A stretch of 64,000 nucleotides of DNA from Bos javanicus (lineage: Eukaryota > Chordata > Mammalia > Artiodactyla > Bovidae), in contig NC_083879.1 in assembly GCF_032452875.1 (NCBI RefSeq), positions 87,119,572 to 87,183,571 on the forward strand, given 5' to 3'. Every line of letters begins with the position of its first letter. Position 1 is the first letter of the stretch. The notes below the pieces were generated by a model, which did no database searches, was not told the origin of the DNA, and was given only the letters and a program-made list of their open reading frames with translations. This document shows, piece after piece, positions 9,701 to 20,410 of this stretch. Both the position numbers and the translations under genes were made by a program.

Positions 9701-12700
9701 GAAGCACAAGCTGGAATCAAGACTGCTGGGAGAAATATCAATAACCTCAGATATGCAGATGACACCACCCTTATGGCAGAAAGTGAAGAGGAACTAAAGA
9801 GCCTCTTGATGCAAGTGAAAGAGGAGAGTCAAAAAGTTGGCTTAAAGCTCAACATTCAGAAAACGAAGATCATGGCATCCGGTCCCAACACTTCATGGGA
9901 AATAGATGGAGAAACAGTGGAAACAGTGTCAGACTTCATTTTTTTGGGCTCCAAAATCACTGCAGATGGTGACTGCAGCCATGAAATTAAAAGACGCTTA
10001 CTCCTTGGAAGGAAAGTTATGACCAACTTAGACAGCATATTCAAAAGCAGAGACGTTACTTTGCCAACAAAGGTTCATCTAGTCAAGGCTATGGTTTTTC
10101 CAGTGGTCATGTATGGATGTGAGAGTTGGACTGTGAAGACGGCTGAGCGCCGAAGAATTGATGCTTTTGAACTGTGGTGCTGGAGAAGACTCTTGAGAAT
10201 TGCTTGGACTTCAAGGAGATCCAACCAGTCCATTCTAAAGGAGATCAGTCCTGGGTGTTCATTGGAAGGACTGAGGCTAAAGCTGAAAGTCCAATACTCT
10301 GGCCACCTCATGTGAAGGGTTGACTCATTGGAAAAGACTCTGATGCTGGGAGAGATTGGGGGCAGGAGGAGAAGGGGACGACAGAGGATGAGATGGCTGG
10401 ATGGCATCACTGACTCGATGGACATGAGTTTGAGTGAACTCTGGGAGATGGTGATGGACAGGGAGGCCTGGCGTGCTGTGATTCATTGGGTTGCAAAGAG
10501 TCGGACATGACTAAGCGACTGAACTGAACTGAAAAAATATATCTGCAGCTCTGTGTTTTATTGGGACATTTTCCGGTTGGTGGTGCTTGGCTGTTGGGGC
10601 GGCCTTTCTCTCCTGCCTGAACCTGGGCCTGCTCTGCAGGGCGCGATGGTGGAGAAGAAGATCCTCGCCAAAGTGCACAGCAGGTTCATTGTGTCTCTGG
10701 CCTACGCCTTCGAGACCAAGACGGACCTCTGCCTAGTGATGACCATCATGAATGGAGGTGACATTCGGTAAGGCTCCTCTCAGCCTCGTGGGAGCAGGGC
10801 TGGAAGGGCTTGGCTGACTGTGCAGGGTCTCTGGGGCCAGAGGGGCTGCTTCCCACGTGCTGAGAGTGAGTGGCGAGGAGGAGAAATCCTGTCCTTATCG
10901 AGCCTTCTTCTCTGTCTTCCGTTTGCTGGTCGTTGAAGCGTCCGTGGTCTCAGTGAGATGTGGGGGCCCCGGGGTCAATGACAGAGCTGGAAGCAAGGCG
11001 TGAGGACGTTGGAACTGCAGCTTGGCCGTCAGCCCGTGGGGAGGACCAGAGGGTCTGGATTTGCGGGGGACCCAGGGGCCTGACCCTGGGCTCTCACGAG
11101 GGAAAGGACCCGCCGGTCAGCTGGGCAGCTCGGCCATGCTTGGCCAGCGCTGGTCTGTGCGATGGGGATAAGGATAAACACCGGTGCTCCGTGGCTGCCA
11201 CGGAGAGTCAGCTAGGGCCTCTGAGACACTTAGGGACTCACACGTCCCTCCCGAGCATGCAGGGCCATTGCCGGGCCCCGGCCCCCGTCCGGGCGCTCCT
11301 GCACTGAAACTCGGCTGGGTGAGTTGTTGGCCGCCCTTCCAGGTGAGGGGCTGAGGCTCTGGCTGAGTTGCCTATGCGTGTTCATGGAGGAGGAGCCAAG
11401 GGTCTGGAGTGTGCAAACAACAAGAGACCGACCTTGACGCTCCGCGTGCCTCCACGCCCACCACGCCCTGCAGGGTGCTGGGGAGGCGGTGTGATGTCCT
11501 GTGTGCACGGCCCTGCGCTGCGCCGGGTACTGTGTCGGCCTGTACACTGCACCGAGCCGCGCTGGGTGCGGCTGCCCGTGCCACCCCGCCCTGTCGCAGC
11601 CTCTGCTGCACCACGCTCCACTGCTCAGCGTGGTGCTCTTACACTGGGTTATGTTATTCTGCACCATACTCCGTTATACCAGGCCGCAACCCACGCTGGA
11701 GCGAGGCTCTGGGTCAGCCGCTCGCGTCGAGCGGGCCTCGGGCTGCTCACGGCCTGCCTGCACCTCCCTTTGCCTGGCTCCTCTGCTGGTGGCTTTGGGG
11801 CCCATTTCCCAGCCCTGTGGGCCAGGGCCGGGGGGCGGGGGTGTGGCTGGGAGAACCGCCTGTTCCTGCCGGTACTGGCTCTGGAGAGGGAGGAGGAGGA
11901 CGAGGACACCAGGGCTGGGGTTCCGGCTCTGCCGCGGGCTCCTCAGGCCGGGCGGCCTCAGCCCTCGCCGTTTCCCCAAGGTTTTACTTCCCGTCAGAAC
12001 TGTGGGCCCGTGGCTTGTGGTTGTGCCAGAGATGCACGGGCTCCACGCGCTCCGCCCCCAGGTACCACATCTACAACGTGGACGAGGACAACCCCGGCTT
12101 CCAGGAGCCTCGTGCCGTCTTCTACACGGCCCAGATCGTCAGCGGCCTGGAGCACCTGCACCAGCGGAACATCATCTACCGAGACCTCAAGCCCGAGAAC
12201 GTGCTGCTGGACGACGATGGTGCGGCGGGCTCCCTGCCCTCCTGCCTCCCCTCCTGCCTCCCCTCTCCAGCCTGACAGGCCATCATTAGGGGAGGGACCA
12301 GCTTTGATAAGCGCTGGTTATAGTTCCACGGCACAAAGACCAGCTGACGCCTGTTTATTGTTCGGTCAGTGATTATCCCCAAGGGAAATCTGGAGCGTGC
12401 CTGGGCACCCAGGGCTGCAGGGAGTTGGTCCAGGCGTCGGGAGTGTGTGGAGCTGTGAGTAAACAGTTAGGGCTACAGCCAAGTCCCCACTCATCACTTT
12501 CCTTGCTGCCTCTGTGAGGAGTCAAACCGGGCTTCTTATAAGAAAGCGACTCCAGAGGCCGAGGCCTCCTGTAAGTGACTTTAGGGCCCCCTCCCCATCA
12601 GAGGCTGGTTGGACACCTGACGTCCCCATAGGCCGAGGCTGCAGAGCTCGCGGAAGAGGCTGGCTGGGGGCCGGTGACCTGGACTCCAGCTGCAGGTGCT

Positions 12701-15700
12701 GGGGGACACCCCCGTCTGCCCACAGCGCGGAGTGGGGTCTCCTGTGTGTGCCATGCTTGTGCGTGTGCCTGGTGTGCGTGTGTGTGTGTGCAGAAGCCGG
12801 CCAGGGCTCCCGCAGCTCCAGGAAGACCAGGGCCTCTGTTTGTGGGGCTGTAGGTGACCTGAGCTGTGTTTGTTCTCCAGGCAACGTCCGCATTTCCGAC
12901 CTTGGGCTGGCCGTGGAGCTGAAGGCAGGGCAGACCAAGACCAAGGGCTATGCGGGGACCCCAGGTGAAGGCTCTCTGGGGGCGCAGCCTCTCTGGGGCG
13001 GGGGCAGGGCCTGTCCTGAGGTCCCGTGGCCTGGGGTAGGGGGCATGGTGAATACTGGGGTGGCGGAAAACTGCTCTGCCATCTGTAGAGGGGGCAAGGG
13101 GCATGGCCCGTCCTGGGGTCCCACATCCTGGGGTCTCGTGGCCTGGGGTAGGGGGTATGGTGAACGCTGGGGTGTCGGAAAACTGCTCCCTCATCCGCAG
13201 AGTAGGCAGGGATACAGCCGGGGGCCTGCACAGCTGTGCGGAAGCGGCACCTGCACCCACCCTTGGGGACGGAAGCTCCCCAGCGCCGCCGTGGACAGAG
13301 CCTGGGGTCCGTGCTGAAGGCGGAGGGGCAGAGGGAGGGGGCACGGGGTGGGGGCCGGGCAGGGGCTCAGCTGTGGGCATCCTGGGGGGCAGACGGGGAG
13401 ATGGCCTCGGGGGGCCCCCGGCCCACCCCTCCCCACCCCACATGGCCACGGGGAGGCTGTGCAGTGGGGGCTGCCCTTGTCCAGAGCGTGTGTGTGTGTT
13501 CACGCGAGCATGCCTGTGGGGTCCTGCCCCCGTCCCCTCTCACCCCTGGCGGGTGGGAACAGAGGCTTCACAGCGGGGGACGGGGTAGGGGTCTCACCAC
13601 TGAGGCCCCTGGGGGCCGCCGGGCACCGAGACTCACACGCAGACTGCCGCGCCCTCCATGCTCCCGACGGCCCTGGATTTCTGCAGGCTTTCTCGGCAGC
13701 TCTGCTCCTCCCGTTTGCTCAGCTCTGGGAAGAAAGAGGGGCCCGGGGCTGGGGCCTCTGGGTTACGTTCTGTCCTATCCTGTGCTCTCAGCTCCTTTGG
13801 GGGCTGTCTGTCCCCACGGTAGGTCTTTCTCATCTAGGGCTTTATTTAGGTAAAGGTTCTGTCTTGAATATTCCGGACCTTGGTCCAGATCTCTGAGGTT
13901 CCTCCCTGGGCGTGAGCGTGTGAGGCAGACGCCTCTCGCCTCTTCCCGGGAACCGCGTCCTTAGGAGAACGCCACAGGGGCTCCTGCCCGGGGCCAGGAC
14001 GCAGGCCGCTGGACCGCAGGTGTGGCCCGCCCCGCTTGCAGGGGGTCCTGCTGGCCGCCAGGGGGCGCCAGGCCTCGCCCGGCTGGCGCTCCGTCCGCGG
14101 GCTGCGCTGAGCCGGGCCTTTGAGGTCAGGCGCCGGGTGTGGCCGCGAGCCGCCCCGCAGGGCTTGGGGTCAGGGGTGTCCAGTGAGGCCTCACGGAGCC
14201 CGCCGTACCATCTTCCCCGGCCCCGCTTCCTCCAGCCCGGGTCAGCCGCAGTCCACCCAAGCGGGGACTTGCATGGCCGAGCAGTGGGGAGGAGACGGGA
14301 GGTTCCCCCCGAGGAGCTGACACCCTCCCGGTTCACTCCTGGCCCCCCACTGATCCTTCTTTCACGCGGCGACTTTCACCGTCGCCACTGAAGACCGCGC
14401 GGCGCGGAGGGCAGGGGCCAGCGGGCTGTCTGCCGCCGGGACGCTGTGTCTCCGGGGCCTCCTCCTGGACGTTTCCATGGAGAACGGTGGTTGGTGAACG
14501 TGTCTTTCTTGAGTCTGCGGCACCTGGACGGCAGTGTAATTCCCTGATGGGAGGCTGCGTTCGGGGCCAGTGATTCTTCTGAACTTGACCTGCAGCCCCT
14601 GGGAGAATGTCCTGTGGTCACATCCCCCTTGGGAACTGGCCACAAACACGGGCAGACCCTGCAGGGCTCAGAGAGGCTGGAAACAGACACACGTTCAGCT
14701 TTGGTTTGGGGGGACATCCAGTCATCCAAGCACAGAAGCCCCCGACTTCCCGAGCACCCCTCTGCCCCAGGAGTGCCCCACGGGCCCCAGATGCTGCCTG
14801 TCTACCTCCCCACGTGCCAGGCTGGCCTCCACACTGGGCCTGCAGGGCTGGAGCTTGGGGCGGGCTCCAGGGTGTCCCCTTCAGCTGGTGGGTCCCAGCT
14901 CCCCAGAGGTGGAGCGCACAGGCCACCAGCGTCCAGTCTGCTCTTTGGACACTGGGCCTCCGGCTTCTCCTATTGTGCCCTTTTGGGTGGCAACTGAGCG
15001 CCTGCCTCTGACCACAGCCCCGCGAACCCGCAGACCCCTTGTGAGCCTCAGACGCCCAATCCATCTGCCATGGGCACCAAAGTGGGGCAAGATCCACCCT
15101 GGGTGGGAGGGTCTCTCCTGGGAGCAGCTGTGCCTAGGGGACACTCAGGACAGGGGGGCACCTCCCAGGGGGCGGGGGTCTGCCCCATGTGTCATGGTAC
15201 AAGGACCCTGCTGGCTCCAGGGAGACGGGGTGTCTGCTCCTCTTGCTGGCTGCTGAGTCCCGCTCTTCTTGCCCAGGGTTCATGGCCCCTGAGCTCCTGC
15301 TGGGGGAGGAGTACGACTTTTCCGTAGATTACTTCGCGCTGGGTGTCACGCTGTACGAGATGATCGCGGCCAGAGGGCCCTTTCGAGCCCGTGGAGAGAA
15401 GGTAGGAGTGCCGGTGGTCCTGTGTGTGTGTGTGGGTCACAGGGGCAGCGTCCCCCGCTGACCTGCCTGTGGCCCTCCGTGGGGAAGCACTGGGTTCTTG
15501 GGGCACGTCTGCCCTGGGCAGGAGGGGGACATGGTGACGTCATCCCTGGTCTCCAGATGCCAGCCCTGCCCCAGGAGCAGCTCGGCCTGGGGGCTCTTCT
15601 CCCTTGTGCTGACTGCAGGTCCTGCTCCAGGCACAGCAGCGTCCCTGGGTATCCTGGGGCAGTAGGCACTGAGGGGCTCTGGGCCGCGGAGGCCCACTCC

Positions 15701-18451
15701 TGCCTGGGGGCGGCCCGTCGCCTCCCTGGGGCGCTCTGCCCTGCCCAGCAGGGCCGTGAGCAGAGGCCTTCCGGAGGCTCCGTCTGTGTTCAGAACAAGA
15801 AGACCAAAGCAGACTGTCCCGTGGGCTCCACGCCACCCAGCTTGGAGCTGGGGTGAGGGGGCTCGGTGTGGACGGCACTTCAGACGAGGCTCATCTGCTG
15901 TGCCCGCGGCCCCTCGGCCTGCCTGGAGGTCTCAGCTGTCCGCCTCTTCTGCTAGACCACCCTGGGGCACCCCTATCCAGTCCCTGTGCCTCTCCCAAGA
16001 CAGTTGGGAGAATAGACTGGGTCCCCCAAGAGTGAGGACCTCCCCTCGACAAACATGTAGGGCTGTTCTGTGTCTGCACCTCTGCCTTGAACCAGCGAGT
16101 CTCCCCGACCGCGGCTCAGAAGAGCAGCAGGATGGGATCCACGCTGGCCTCGGGACCAAAGGCCCCTCAGGGCCTGTGCTGACCCCACAGCCCTGCCAGG
16201 GTCCCTGTGTCCTGGTGAAAACCAACATAAGGAGCTTTTATGAGAAAGTGAACTATCCCGGTCTGTCCACTCTCTGGTCCATCGTGGTCCCTCCAAATGT
16301 TCTGTGGTCCATCCTTGCTCTGTTCAGTGGTGAGGGGCCCTGGATACACCCACGACATGGACAGGTCACGATGGATGCAAGAATGTGGGCCCCGAAGAGT
16401 GACTCTAGAAGACTCCACCCCCGGGAAGGTTTAGGAGTTTCAGGAAGGGCAAATCTGACCGACAGGGAGAGGCCTGGTCAGCGTTTGGCTGAGGTGGGGT
16501 AGAGAATTCCAGAGCGACTGTCAGGGAGCTCCCTGCTGATGGAGTCACTGGAAGTGGCCCCTATGCTCTGGGGAGCTGGCTTGAACTGTGGCCTCATGGA
16601 CCCTGTGGACGCCTGCCCCTTAGAAGCTAGAGGGGAAGGTCGTAGGGGTGCAAGTCTCCGCCTTCAGGGTTTTGTGCCCTGACAGCGAGGCTGAGCCTGT
16701 CCCTGGGAGGGTGGTGTGCACCCCTCCTGAGGCTGGGCCGCCTGGGCCGCGGTACAACTGTGTCTGCAGCTGCCGGGGGTGCCGGGCGGCGGGAGGGGCC
16801 CCGTGGAGTGACTGGGCAGACGGTGCTGCACCCGCCATGCAGGTAGAGAACAAGGAGCTGAAGCAGAGGGTCCTGGAGCAGGCGGTCACCTACCCCGACA
16901 AGTTCAGCCCGGTCAGCAAAGACTTCTGCGAGGCACTGCTGCAGAAGGACCCTGAGAAGCGCCTGGGGTTCCGGGACGGCTCCTGTGATGGGCTCCGCAC
17001 GCACCCCCTCTTCAGAGACGTCAGCTGGCGGCAGCTGGAGGCTGGTACTGCCCATGGGGGGCTGGGGCTGGGTGAAACCCACGACCACTCTGTCCCATGG
17101 GCATCTGGAAGCTCAGTTTGAAGCTGGCAGGGCGGGCGGCCTTGGCAAAACCCCCGCAGCATCCTTTGCCCGACGGTGCCATGGGCCCCATTCCCGCTCG
17201 TCACAACAAGCCCTGGACCGGACCTTCTCGGGTCGGGCCTCTCGGGCACCCTCGGAGGTGGCAAGGGTTGAACGGGTCTTGTTAAAGGCACCCTGACCCG
17301 CCTTTGTGCTAAGCACCCGAACCCGTGGCTGGGCGCTTCCTTTAAGGAACCCGCGAGCCAAGTCAAGCAGGGTTTCTCCAGTCGTCATCCAACCCGAGTT
17401 TGCTGCCGGGTCTTTGGTGAGCAGGTGTAAGTGAGCATGGGCGTGTGCGAGTGTGTGCACTTTACGAGTGTGTGCACATGTGAGTGTGTGCATGTGTGTA
17501 TCAGGGGGAGACATGTGGGACCCACCACACCCCCCGAGCCACATCCCAGGAGCTCGAGCCTGAGACCTCACGGCCCGATGCTCTCGTAGGAGTCACCTTT
17601 GAGGGAAGGGTTGGGTGGAGGCAGCCCTGGCTGAGCTGAAGGTGCCGGCGCCCGGGGAGCCACCCAGACCAGCCCTGGGTGGAGTTGGTAGTGTGCAGGG
17701 GGCCCGGCAGCCCGAGCGGTCAGCACCCAGGAAGCTGGAGCTGGACTTTTGTCCCGAGGCCACACCCAGCTGGGCTGACTCCGCCCGGGGTCCACGCAGA
17801 TGAAGGTGGGGCGAGAGGGCAGGCGTTTATCCTGAGCGTCTGGGTCCACCTGCAGGCCGGAGCCCAGTGCGGGGCCGGAGGCACGGCGGGGTGAGGGTGG
17901 TGAGGCTGGCACAGTGCCCACCTTTGTGATGGGCTTCCTGGGAGGGCGGAGAGGGTGGCAGGTGTGGGCTGGGTTCTGATGACAGGAGTCCAAATTGGAC
18001 TGAGTGTCCAGCCTTTCTCGGCACCCTGGGGGGGGTCTCATGGCTCGTCTCTGCCAGGGCAGCGTTGGGGGGGCAGACACACGGGGCTTTCAGCAAGCGG
18101 CCCCCTGGCCCCGGCTGTCGGCTCAGGCTCGGGGTCTCCTGTCCCCCTGCAGGGATGCTGACCCCGCCCTTCGTCCCAGACTCCAGGACCGTCTATGCAA
18201 AGAATATCCAGGATGTGGGTGCCTTCTCCACGGTCAAGGGCGTGGCCTTTGAAAAAGCGGACACGGAATTCTTCCAGGAGTTCGCCTCGGGCACCTGCCC
18301 CATCCCCTGGCAGGAGGAGATGATCGAGACGGGCGTCTTTGGGGACTTGAACGTGTGGCGGCCCGACGGGCAGATGCCAGACGACATGAAGGGCGTCTCT
18401 GGGCAGGAGGCAGCCCCCTCATCCAAGTCGGGCATGTGTGTGCTTTCCTAG
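6094..18451 (+). CDS. GRK1: GRK1, rhodopsin kinase (7 coding exons, 561 aa, intact)
   Basis: Serine/threonine kinase that phosphorylates light-activated rhodopsin on photoreceptor disc membranes, allowing arrestin binding and shut-off. Joined exons 6094-6783, 10640-10767, 12062-12219, 12881-12964, 15277-15401, 16843-17044 and 18153-18451 give 1686 bases, 561 aa plus stop, the length I recall for bovine GRK1. All junctions are GT/AG and in phase. Visible features: N-terminal helix with Ser5, Thr8 and Ser21 (PKA site of the family); RGS-homology region about 58-175; glycine loop GRGGFG about 198-203; catalytic Lys216; YRDLKPEN with Asp314; DLG (GRK form of DFG) at 332-334; APE at 357-359; autophosphorylation residues Ser488 and Thr489; C-terminal CVLS, a farnesylation CaaX box on Cys558. 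The start is the first in-frame Met of the conserved [10 protein letters not shown] terminus. No disabling change is seen. Confidence 0.97.
7961..8880 (-). mobile_element. BovB LINE 3' fragment A (GRK1 intron 1)
   Basis: On the minus strand this reads as the C-terminal part of the BovB ORF2 protein ([36 protein letters not shown]) and then the BovB 3' end at the left (tgctgctgttcagtcactcg). It is 5'-truncated at about 8880, at the position equal to the stretch just upstream of the YADD region. Stops and frameshifts show it is dead. Confidence 0.88.
8883..9375 (-). mobile_element. BovB LINE 3' fragment B (GRK1 intron 1)
   Basis: A second 5'-truncated BovB 3' end in the same orientation as fragment A, starting with its tail (gttcagttcagttcagttgc). 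It ends abruptly at about 9375, where sequence in the opposite orientation begins. Confidence 0.86.
9376..10533 (+). mobile_element. BovB LINE 3' fragment C, opposite orientation (GRK1 intron 1)
   Basis: Reads on the plus strand through the reverse transcriptase ([19 protein letters not shown] at about 9755-9815) to the C-terminus ([18 protein letters not shown]) and the BovB 3' end 'ctgaactgaactg' at about 10520-10533. A stop and a frame change near 9612-9640 split the reading frame. Together with fragments A and B it makes an inverted repeat. Confidence 0.88.
10640..10767 (+). CDS. GRK1: GRK1 coding exon 2
   Basis: Encodes residues 231-272 and two bases of codon 273 ([16 protein letters not shown] start; kinase N-lobe, helix C and hinge region). 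Acceptor ctctgcag, donor TCG|GTAAGG. It begins only about 107 bases after the end of a BovB copy. Confidence 0.95.
10768..12061. other. GRK1: GRK1 intron 2, nothing recognised
   Basis: GC-rich intron without a repeat I can name. Long open frames on the plus strand into exon 3 are read-through of the intron and are not supported as coding. Confidence 0.5.
12062..12219 (+). CDS. GRK1: GRK1 coding exon 3
   Basis: Completes Arg273 and encodes residues 274-325 plus the first base of Gly326, including the catalytic loop YRDLKPEN at 312-319. Acceptor cccccag, donor ATG|GTGCGG. Confidence 0.95.
12881..12964 (+). CDS. GRK1: GRK1 coding exon 4
   Basis: Encodes residues 326-353 and the first base of codon 354: the DLG metal-binding motif and the activation segment to YAGTP. 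Acceptor tgttctccag, donor CAG|GTGAAG. Confidence 0.95.
13018..13212 (+). repeat. 112-bp tandem duplication in GRK1 intron 4
   Basis: The block around 'gcctggggtaggggg' at 13029 is repeated at 13141, an offset of 112 bases, and similarity continues through 'cggaaaactgctc' to about 13210. The copies differ by point changes and small gaps. The rest of intron 4 (13213-15276) shows only the CTCF-like site listed separately. Confidence 0.8.
14055..14070 (+). promoter_or_regulatory. CTCF-like motif, plus orientation (GRK1 intron 4)
   Basis: CCGCCAGGGGGCGCCA matches the CTCF core CCNNNAGGGGGCGC closely. Binding is not shown by sequence alone. Confidence 0.55.
15277..15401 (+). CDS. GRK1: GRK1 coding exon 5
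   Basis: Encodes residues 354-395: GFMAPE and the helix F region ([12 protein letters not shown]). Acceptor ttgcccag, donor AAG|GTAGGA, phase 0. Confidence 0.95.
15402..16842. other. GRK1: GRK1 intron 5, nothing recognised
   Basis: Apart from a short TG run just before it (15419-15434), no repeat or RNA gene is recognised. Confidence 0.45.
16843..17044 (+). CDS. GRK1: GRK1 coding exon 6
   Basis: Encodes residues 396-462 and the first base of codon 463 (end of the kinase C-lobe, [11 protein letters not shown]). Acceptor gccatgcag. The donor is CTG|GTACTG, the poorest match to the GTRAGT consensus in this gene; see the finding on intron 6 retention. Confidence 0.94.
17045..18152. other. GRK1: GRK1 intron 6, retained-intron candidate
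   Basis: Contains a (TG)-rich stretch at about 17440-17505 and no recognised interspersed repeat. If retained, reading continues from Gly463 for 24 codons to a stop at 17119-17121. Confidence 0.5.
18153..18451 (+). CDS. GRK1: GRK1 coding exon 7 (terminal)
   Basis: Encodes residues 463-561 and the TAG stop: AGC-kinase C-tail with Ser488/Thr489, then the basic/acidic C-terminus and the CVLS prenylation box. Acceptor ccccctgcag. Confidence 0.95.
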
Positions 18452-19485
18452 GCCGGCCACGGTGCCCGGTGGGTCAGCGAGCCCTCCCACCAGCTGCTCA
18501 GCACAGGAGGAGGAGGCCGGTCCAGCCAGACCTCCCGCCCCGGGTCAGGAGCGCCAGTGGGAAATGGTCCACTTTCTGGTACCATTTCGCTCAGAAAGGA
18601 TCCAGCGCTGTTTCTCGAATGGAGTCCACCCTGACACACGGCTCTCCAGGGTGCTGGCGCAGATGAGCAAGCTGTCGGCCCCCAGGAGAGGGGCTGGGCT
18701 GGGGTTCCTGACACCTTCACGGCAGCTGGCCAGGCCCTGGCTTCTCAGGGCTGGTGCAGAGGTTGGCAAACCCTGGCCTCAGGGCTTGTGGCCCCCCCTG
18801 GAGAGGCCGGACTGGTGACCTAGCCCGTCTCCCTCAGTGCCCAGCTGCTGGACCTGCTACAGCCACCAGTCATGGTGGGGCTGGGCTGGTCCCTCCCTAC
18901 ACATCAGGGGTGCTGAGTCCCAGGCGTCCAAGAGCAGGGAAGGGCATAGGGCCCCAGGGTGAGATGGCCGCCGGCCACCCTCCGGCTTCCCTTCCTCCTG
19001 AGACCGTCTCCAGCCAACGACACGTGCGTGTGGACCCGCGCGGCCGGGCAGCTGGGGGCAGAGCTGTCTCCCTGCAGGCCTGCTCCTGCCCCTCACTGCC
19101 TCTGGGCCTGCAGAGCCTGGCCAGCGCAGGGCTGGTCTAGCTCTGTGGGGTTGGCTGCCTGATGGCCAGGGTAGGCCCCTCCCCGTCTTGAGCACCCCTC
19201 CCTCAGACCACGTCAGTGCAGTTAGCGCACCCGCCACCTGCGGCCCCGCGGCCTCAGGACAGCGTGATCCTGAGAAGTCGGACCTTGGAGGCCGCGGCTC
19301 GGCCACTGGGAACCGTCGGTCCTGCCAATCTGGAGCCGCTTCCCCAGCGGGTGTGGGCAGATGGCTGTCCATCAACGCGAGAGAGCAGCCTGCTGGTGGG
19401 GATGTTTCAAGTGTGTCTTTGGCCCCTCGTGCACCAAGGACATTAAAGCCCTTTCGTGATGAATAAACCTGCAGGATGGGTCTCT
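18452..19485 (+). other. GRK1: Likely GRK1 3' UTR
   Basis: Sequence between the GRK1 stop and the first polyadenylation signals. The extent is inferred from those signals; no transcript evidence is available here. Confidence 0.5.
19442..19467 (+). terminator. GRK1: GRK1 polyadenylation signals
   Basis: ATTAAA at 19442-19447 and AATAAA at 19462-19467, about 1.0 kb after the stop codon, followed by TG-rich sequence (gggtctctctcctgtg). They are the first good signals downstream of GRK1 on this strand. Confidence 0.6.
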
Positions 19486-20194
19486 CTCCTGTGCGCTGGT
19501 CACAGAACGTCCTGGAAGAACCCGGCAGAGCCATCCAGCACTCCTGGTCTGTGACCTGGAACTGCACCCATACACTGACGCCGCTGTGTGTCCTAGGACA
19601 GGACATGGTCATCGGGTGGCTGCAGACCTCAGTCGCCTACAGCAGGGGCAGGAAACGCCACTTCTGGCCTTTCTCAACCATTTCATCTGCTCCAGGCCCC
19701 CGTGGCCTGAACAGAGTGGTTTAACCCTCAGGGGCCGGGAGCGGCCTGACGGGGAGTCAGCACCCCCACTGCGGCCCCCCCTGCCTTCCTCTCGTGCTTA
19801 GACGGCCAGATAACTGGGGTGCAGCTGAACTTCACATAAACAGCAAACAACTGTTTTATGTGTGTCCCAAAAATTGCGTGGGACGTACCCTAAAACTATT
19901 CAATACTTTTGGCCCAGCTGTGGCAGAGGATACACTGGACCTGTGGGTCAGCAGTTATTCCAGGAACTAGTGGGTCTGTGTGGACACAGTCACAGAAGCC
20001 TCACACGGGACCTCAGCTGTCTCTCTCACGGTCTGCTCGGGGACCCCCACCCTGATAAAGTGACAGCCAGCCGCATGTAGGCACAGGCAGCAAAAGTCCT
20101 CTAGTCACCCCACTTTTATTTTAAAAAACTTTAAAACTTAAACTGTCACATAGAAAAAAATCAATCACCAAGGCCCACACTGATGCAGGCTTCC
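19486..20194. other. Intergenic, one possible diverged old repeat
   Basis: Bases about 19800-19915 (including gtgtgtcccaaaaattgcg followed by tgggac) look like a worn ancient interspersed repeat, but I cannot name the family. The remainder shows nothing I recognise. Confidence 0.3.
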
Positions 20195-20410
20195 CTGCAG
20201 GGGCAAGGAGCCGCCCACCAGCCCCCGGCCCCGCCCCGGCCCCGCCCCGGCCCCGCCTCGCCCCCGGCCCCGCCCCCCCAGCCCCACCACCCCGCCCCGC
20301 CCCGTGGGCCCCTTCCCCACCTCGAAGCCCCCACCTGGCCCCCCAACGGCACCCCCCTCCCTCGCCCTCTGCTCCACCCCCTCCCCCCCCGCCCCTCTCC
20401 AACCCCGCCA
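20195..20410. repeat. C-rich low-complexity tract (G-rich on the minus strand)
   Basis: Runs of CCCCGGCCCCGCC and long cytosine blocks extend over about 215 bases. The minus strand has many closely spaced guanine runs and could form G-quadruplexes. Open frames across it are Pro-rich or Gly-rich artefacts. Confidence 0.8.

Noticed and set aside
9641..10315. Open frame with a YADD reverse transcriptase motif as a host gene
   Set aside because: It is a BovB LINE fragment, 5'-truncated and frame-broken. The same holds for minus-strand frames at 37716-38577 and 7977-8489.
9376..10533. Fragments B and C as one BovB insertion with twin-priming 5' inversion
   Set aside because: The inverted part (B) contains the element 3' end, whereas twin priming inverts a 5' segment only.
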